From an uncultured Granulosicoccus sp. (GTDB taxonomy: Bacteria; Pseudomonadota; Gammaproteobacteria; Granulosicoccales; Granulosicoccaceae), in NCBI GenBank assembly GCA_938016235.1, contig CALLPU010000371.1:1-16816 (forward strand): a stretch of DNA of 16,816 nt, in the 5' to 3' direction. Under the pieces are notes generated by a model, which saw only the letters and a list, made by a program, of their open reading frames with translations, did no database searches and was not told the DNA's origin. Of the stretch, positions 13,351-16,816 are shown one piece after another. How positions within the stretch are numbered: the first letter of the stretch is position 1; the number at the start of each line of letters is the position of its first letter. A program made the translations under genes and the position numbers.

Positions 13351-16170
13351 ATGTCCAGCGCTGCCTCTACTCAAGAAACTGCCAATCCGTCCAGCGACTC
13401 GGCGGCGACAGCAACGGCCGGAAAACCAGTGGTACTGGTTGACGGTTCGGCCTACCTGTACCGCGCGTTTCACGCAATGCCTCCGCTAACCAATGCAAAA
13501 GGCCAGCCGACAGGCGCGATTTACGGTGTGGTCAATATGTTGCGCCGACTGGTGGCCGATTATCAGCCCGATGTCATGGTTGTTGTTTTTGACGCAAGCG
13601 GCAAGACGTTTCGAGACGAGATTTACGCGGAGTATAAAGCGAACCGGGCCAGCATGCCCGACGATATGCGCTCTCAGATCAAGCCGCTGTATGCCGTCGT
13701 TGAAAAAATGGGGTTCCCGCTGGTCATTATTGACGGCGTGGAAGCCGATGATGTCATCGGCACCTTGTCTGTTCAGGCCACGGCTGCGGGGCTGCATACA
13801 GTGATCTCTACCGGAGACAAGGACATGGCGCAGCTGGTCAACGATCACGTCACGCTGGTCAATACCATGACAAACACCGTCATGGATGTTGCGGGGGTCA
13901 CAGACAAGTTTGGCGTCAAACCCTCGCAGATCATCGATTATCTGACCCTGGTCGGCGATACCTCTGACAATATTCCCGGCGTGCCCAGTTGTGGACCGAA
14001 AACCGCCGCCAAATGGCTGGCGGCGCATGGCAGCCTGGAGGGAGTCATGGAAAATGCCGATTCCGTGAAAGGCAAGATTGGTGAAAAATTACGGGCATCG
14101 TTGCCACACCTGCCCATGTCTCAGGATCTGGCCACGATCCGCCTTGATGTGGATTTGCCGGAGCCGCTTGAAAAGCTGAAGATCGGTGTGCCCGATGTTG
14201 ACGGGTTGGCCGAGCTGTACAAAGAACTGGAATTCAAGACATGGAGTCGTGAGCTGGCTGAAGGGTTGTCACCGATTCAGCAGCGAACTGCGCGGGGATC
14301 AGGTGGCAGCGACACAAAAGACGACAAGACCGCGTTGCCGGATGCTGAAACCAGTCGTTCGGAACACGAGTACGAGACCATTACCCGCGCCGAGGTGTTT
14401 GAAGCCTGGCTGGAAAAGCTGCACGACGCTGACTTGTTTGCGTTTGATACAGAAACCACCAGTCTTGACTACATGCAGGCTGAAGTCGTCGGGGTGTCGT
14501 TTGCGCTGGCGGAAGGCACAGCTGCCTACGTTCCCCTGGCACACGATTACGAGGGTGCGCCACAGCAACTGGACAGAAAGTGGGTGCTGGACAAGCTGAA
14601 ACCCCTACTCGAAGGTGACAAACGCAATCTGGTAGGCCAGCACATCAAATACGATATCAACGTGTTGAGAAACCATGGCGTGGAGTTGGTGAATGTGGCG
14701 CACGATACGATGCTGCAGTCTTATGTGCTGGATAGCACCGCCACCCGTCATGACATGGATTCATTGGCGCGCAAGTATCTTGATTGCAGTACCGTGAAGT
14801 TTGAGGACATCGCTGGCAAGGGCAAAAAACAACTGACGTTCAATCAGATCGAAATTGATGTCGCCAGCCATTACGCGGCAGAAGACGCGGACATTACCTT
14901 GCGCTTGCATCATGCACTGTGGCCACAGCTGCGCGATATTCCTCGCTTGAAGAGTTTGTATCTGGATGTGGAGATACCGGCCTTGCACGTGCTGTCGAAG
15001 ATTGAGTGCACGGGTGTTCGCATCGATTCGGATATGCTGGAAAAGCAAGGGGCCACCATTGCAAAAACAATAGAGTCTGTGAAAACAGCGGCGTATGAAG
15101 ATGCGGGGCGAGAATTCAACCTGGGTTCGCCCAAGCAGATCGGGGAGATTTTCTTCGAGGAAAAACAATTCCCGATCATTCGCAAGACACCGAAGGGGCA
15201 GCCGTCAACGGCAGAAGATGTTCTAGAGCAGTTGGCGATGGACTACCCATTGCCCAAGTTGATACTCCAGCATCGCAGTCTGACCAAATTGATGTCCACG
15301 TACATCGAAAAACTACCGTTGCAGATCAACCCTGCCACCGGTCGCGTGCATACATCGTACAACCAGGCCGTTGCGTCCACAGGGCGGCTATCAAGCACCG
15401 ATCCCAATCTGCAGAATATTCCGGTGCGCACGGAAGAGGGCAGGCGCATTCGCGAAGCCTTTGTGGCAGAGCCGGGCTATCGCCTGCTGGCCGCTGACTA
15501 CTCTCAGATTGAACTGCGCATCATGGCGCACCTGTCTGAAGATAGCGGACTACTCAATGCGTTCGAACAATCTCTGGATGTGCACAAGGCGACGGCTGCC
15601 GAGGTGTTTGGCGTGCCGCTCGAAGCGGTAGAACCCGATCAACGACGTTCGGCCAAAGCCATCAACTTTGGCCTTATCTACGGCATGTCCGCGTTTGGAC
15701 TGGCCAAGCAACTGGACATTGGCCGAGGCGAAGCACAGGAGTACATCAATCTGTATTTCGAACGCTATCCCGGCGTGAAACGCTACATGGATGAAACGCG
15801 GGCGCTAGCCAAGGAACAGGGATATGTTGAAACCGTGTATGGCAGACGTTTGTACTTGCCCGATATCAATGCGCGAAACGCTCAGATGCGCAACTACGCA
15901 GAGCGCACAGCGATAAACGCACCCATGCAGGGCACCGCGGCCGATATCATCAAACGAGCCATGATCAGCGTCCACAACTGGCTGCAACAGGAGCAGATAG
16001 ATGCGCGCATCATCATGCAAGTGCACGATGAACTGGTGCTGGAGGTCAAGGCGGGCGAGCTGGAATCCACAGGCGATCAGTTGCGCAAGCTGATGGTGGA
16101 TTCGGCGAGTCTTAAGGTGCCACTGGAAGTGGACGTGGGCATTGGTAACAGCTGGGAGGAGGCTCATTGA
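13351..16170 (+). CDS. polA: DNA polymerase I
   Basis: A complete 939-residue family A polymerase, close to the usual length of about 930, for Okazaki primer removal, gap filling and repair. The 5'-3' flap nuclease spans about 25-300, with VLVDGSAYLYRAF, the metal-binding cluster EADD (131-134), STGDKD and GDTSDNIPG. The 3'-5' proofreading domain spans about 345-525 and keeps all DEDDy residues: Asp366 and Glu368 in FDTETTSLD, Asp435, Tyr508 and Asp512. The polymerase domain spans about 535-939, with motif A DYSQIELR (Asp716), motif B around RRSAKAINFGLIYG with Phe773 (the Escherichia coli Phe762 position) and Tyr777, and motif C QVHDELVLE (Asp893). The first 24 residues are a Ser/Ala/Thr-rich extension before the conserved start of the fold. 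The ribosome binding site is weak (AGG, 9 bases before ATG). All three activities should be functional. Confidence 0.98.
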   Translation: MSSAASTQETANPSSDSAATATAGKPVVLVDGSAYLYRAFHAMPPLTNAKGQPTGAIYGVVNMLRRLVADYQPDVMVVVFDASGKTFRDEIYAEYKANRASMPDDMRSQIKPLYAVVEKMGFPLVIIDGVEADDVIGTLSVQATAAGLHTVISTGDKDMAQLVNDHVTLVNTMTNTVMDVAGVTDKFGVKPSQIIDYLTLVGDTSDNIPGVPSCGPKTAAKWLAAHGSLEGVMENADSVKGKIGEKLRASLPHLPMSQDLATIRLDVDLPEPLEKLKIGVPDVDGLAELYKELEFKTWSRELAEGLSPIQQRTARGSGGSDTKDDKTALPDAETSRSEHEYETITRAEVFEAWLEKLHDADLFAFDTETTSLDYMQAEVVGVSFALAEGTAAYVPLAHDYEGAPQQLDRKWVLDKLKPLLEGDKRNLVGQHIKYDINVLRNHGVELVNVAHDTMLQSYVLDSTATRHDMDSLARKYLDCSTVKFEDIAGKGKKQLTFNQIEIDVASHYAAEDADITLRLHHALWPQLRDIPRLKSLYLDVEIPALHVLSKIECTGVRIDSDMLEKQGATIAKTIESVKTAAYEDAGREFNLGSPKQIGEIFFEEKQFPIIRKTPKGQPSTAEDVLEQLAMDYPLPKLILQHRSLTKLMSTYIEKLPLQINPATGRVHTSYNQAVASTGRLSSTDPNLQNIPVRTEEGRRIREAFVAEPGYRLLAADYSQIELRIMAHLSEDSGLLNAFEQSLDVHKATAAEVFGVPLEAVEPDQRRSAKAINFGLIYGMSAFGLAKQLDIGRGEAQEYINLYFERYPGVKRYMDETRALAKEQGYVETVYGRRLYLPDINARNAQMRNYAERTAINAPMQGTAADIIKRAMISVHNWLQQEQIDARIIMQVHDELVLEVKAGELESTGDQLRKLMVDSASLKVPLEVDVGIGNSWEEAH

Positions 16171-16217
16171 ACAGACAGCAGCGTGCCAATTCGCTGAAAA
16201 TGAACTGACCATCAATA

Positions 16218-16246
16218 TTACAATAGGTAACATTGGCCGGTATATT
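16218..16246 (+). promoter_or_regulatory. Weak sigma-70-like promoter candidate
   Basis: TTACAA (16218-16223), a 17-base spacer and TATATT (16241-16246) lie in the most AT-rich stretch after polA. The -10 matches consensus at five of six positions, the -35 at only three. Transcription would start near 16253, about 36 bases before the next ORF. A small dyad TGCTC-CTT-GAGCA (16246-16258) overlaps the predicted start. Confidence 0.3.
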
Positions 16247-16288
16247 GCTCCTTGAGCATCATGGATAACTGATTTCCCGGACACGCCT

Positions 16289-16735
16289 ATGAAGGGATGT
16301 ACAGCTGGTAACCGTTTCACCCACGTTGTACATTCTGAGCAAGACGATGATCAGGGAGATTCCTCCCCCGAGGATCCATCGCTGCTCCAGAGCGTCGCAG
16401 CGCCTGATGTGCTGGAATCGGTGTCAAGAACGAACCTTGCGATTTCCCGATCCAAGGATATTCAGGGCAGGTCTGTTTATGCCAAACAGATGGCAAAAGA
16501 GCTGTTGGAGAAATCGAGGCAGTTAAGAGCGAGAACTGCCTCAGTACCGCGTTATCGAGTGAGTCCTTCATCTCAACAACGCTACCGCACCAGTCAGAAA
16601 TTCATCTATCGGCATGACGACCCTGTATTGAAGCCGGGTGAAGGGGCTGTGGATACTGATGCGCTCATGCCAGCGCCAGACAAACAGCTGTCCGTTCATG
16701 TGGGTCGACATGTTGAGAAGGAAGTGACATCGTGA
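16289..16735 (+). CDS. Hypothetical protein, polar and probably disordered
   Basis: A 148-codon ORF starting 118 bases after polA. The product is rich in Ser, Arg, Gln and Asp, has no hydrophobic segment or signal peptide, and has a single Cys (residue 4). A central helix-like stretch (roughly 55-82, around YAKQMAKELLEKSRQLRAR) is the only part that looks structured. I recognise no family. The ribosome binding site is poor. Codon choice is compatible with the neighbouring genes, and the + strand frame looks better than the 84-codon - strand frame across it (16317-16571). It may be a real small gene, perhaps disrupted at its 3' end, since another frame stays open from 16728 to the window edge. 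Confidence 0.4.
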   Translation: MKGCTAGNRFTHVVHSEQDDDQGDSSPEDPSLLQSVAAPDVLESVSRTNLAISRSKDIQGRSVYAKQMAKELLEKSRQLRARTASVPRYRVSPSSQQRYRTSQKFIYRHDDPVLKPGEGAVDTDALMPAPDKQLSVHVGRHVEKEVTS

Positions 16736-16816
16736 TCTGGCGAGTGATCTGCCGCGTCAATGGGTGGCGGAGTCGTTGGCAGGCTTCGAATCCCGTGAAG
16801 TCACGTATATGAGCAG
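16728..16816 (+). other. Open frame running off the window end
   Basis: After a TGA at 16725, this frame stays open to the last base and reads like protein (LASDLPRQWVAESLAGFESR). The only starts in it are GTG 16764, CTG codons and a late ATG at 16810. It could be the 5' end of the next gene, overlapping or abutting the 148-codon ORF, or the continuation of that ORF in a shifted frame. Too little is visible to decide. Confidence 0.25.

Noticed and set aside
13486..14028. 180-codon - strand ORF inside polA
   Set aside because: Antisense to the conserved 5'-3' nuclease domain of polA; no independent coding evidence.
16317..16571. 84-codon - strand ORF after polA
   Set aside because: It has no ribosome binding site and overlaps the longer + strand ORF, which has a possible promoter and better coding character.

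Overview
The window looks like chromosomal DNA of a Gram-negative, mid-GC bacterium, most likely a marine-type gammaproteobacterium. The evidence is a full-length proofreading DNA polymerase I, BarA-like hybrid kinases with 'CQMP' receivers, Sec signal peptides and Shine-Dalgarno-led genes. The lineage is an inference from protein flavour only. No RNA genes, insertion sequences, phage genes or CRISPR arrays were seen.

Left edge (1-1375): the 3' part of an HpcH/HpaI-type class II aldolase on the + strand runs 25 bases into the end of a small secreted protein gene on the - strand. A 300-base gap follows, holding a strong 10-bp hairpin and a weak candidate promoter.

Centre (1376-9382, all - strand): an apparent three-gene operon. 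In order of transcription it encodes a PhnD-like periplasmic substrate-binding protein (391 aa), a transmembrane hybrid histidine kinase with a periplasmic sensor (771 aa), and a 1478-residue membrane protein that is the highlight of the window. This protein fuses three N-terminal hydrophobic segments, two tandem rhodanese domains, a YidC/Oxa1-type insertase core, an ATP-grasp pyruvate-phosphate-dikinase-type nucleotide-binding domain, a rifampin-phosphotransferase-like middle region and a swivelling phosphohistidine domain. Predicted topology puts the rhodanese pair in the periplasm, where YidC has its P1 domain, and the phosphotransferase in the cytoplasm. The order suggests ligand capture, signal transduction, and a membrane-bound effector of unknown reaction.

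Divergent from it (9682-12441, + strand) is a second hybrid kinase with two receivers and a C-terminal HPt domain. The first kinase has no HPt and a degenerate first receiver, so the two may form one phosphorelay. No DNA-binding response regulator lies in the window. The shared 299-base divergent region carries two adjacent inverted repeats.

Right side (12442-16816): a LOG/TIGR00730-family nucleotide phosphoribohydrolase-like gene (- strand) converges on the second kinase through a 72-nt nested hairpin that contains its own stop codon. It diverges from polA (+). After polA come a weak promoter-like AT-rich stretch, a hypothetical 148-codon ORF, and an open frame running off the window end.
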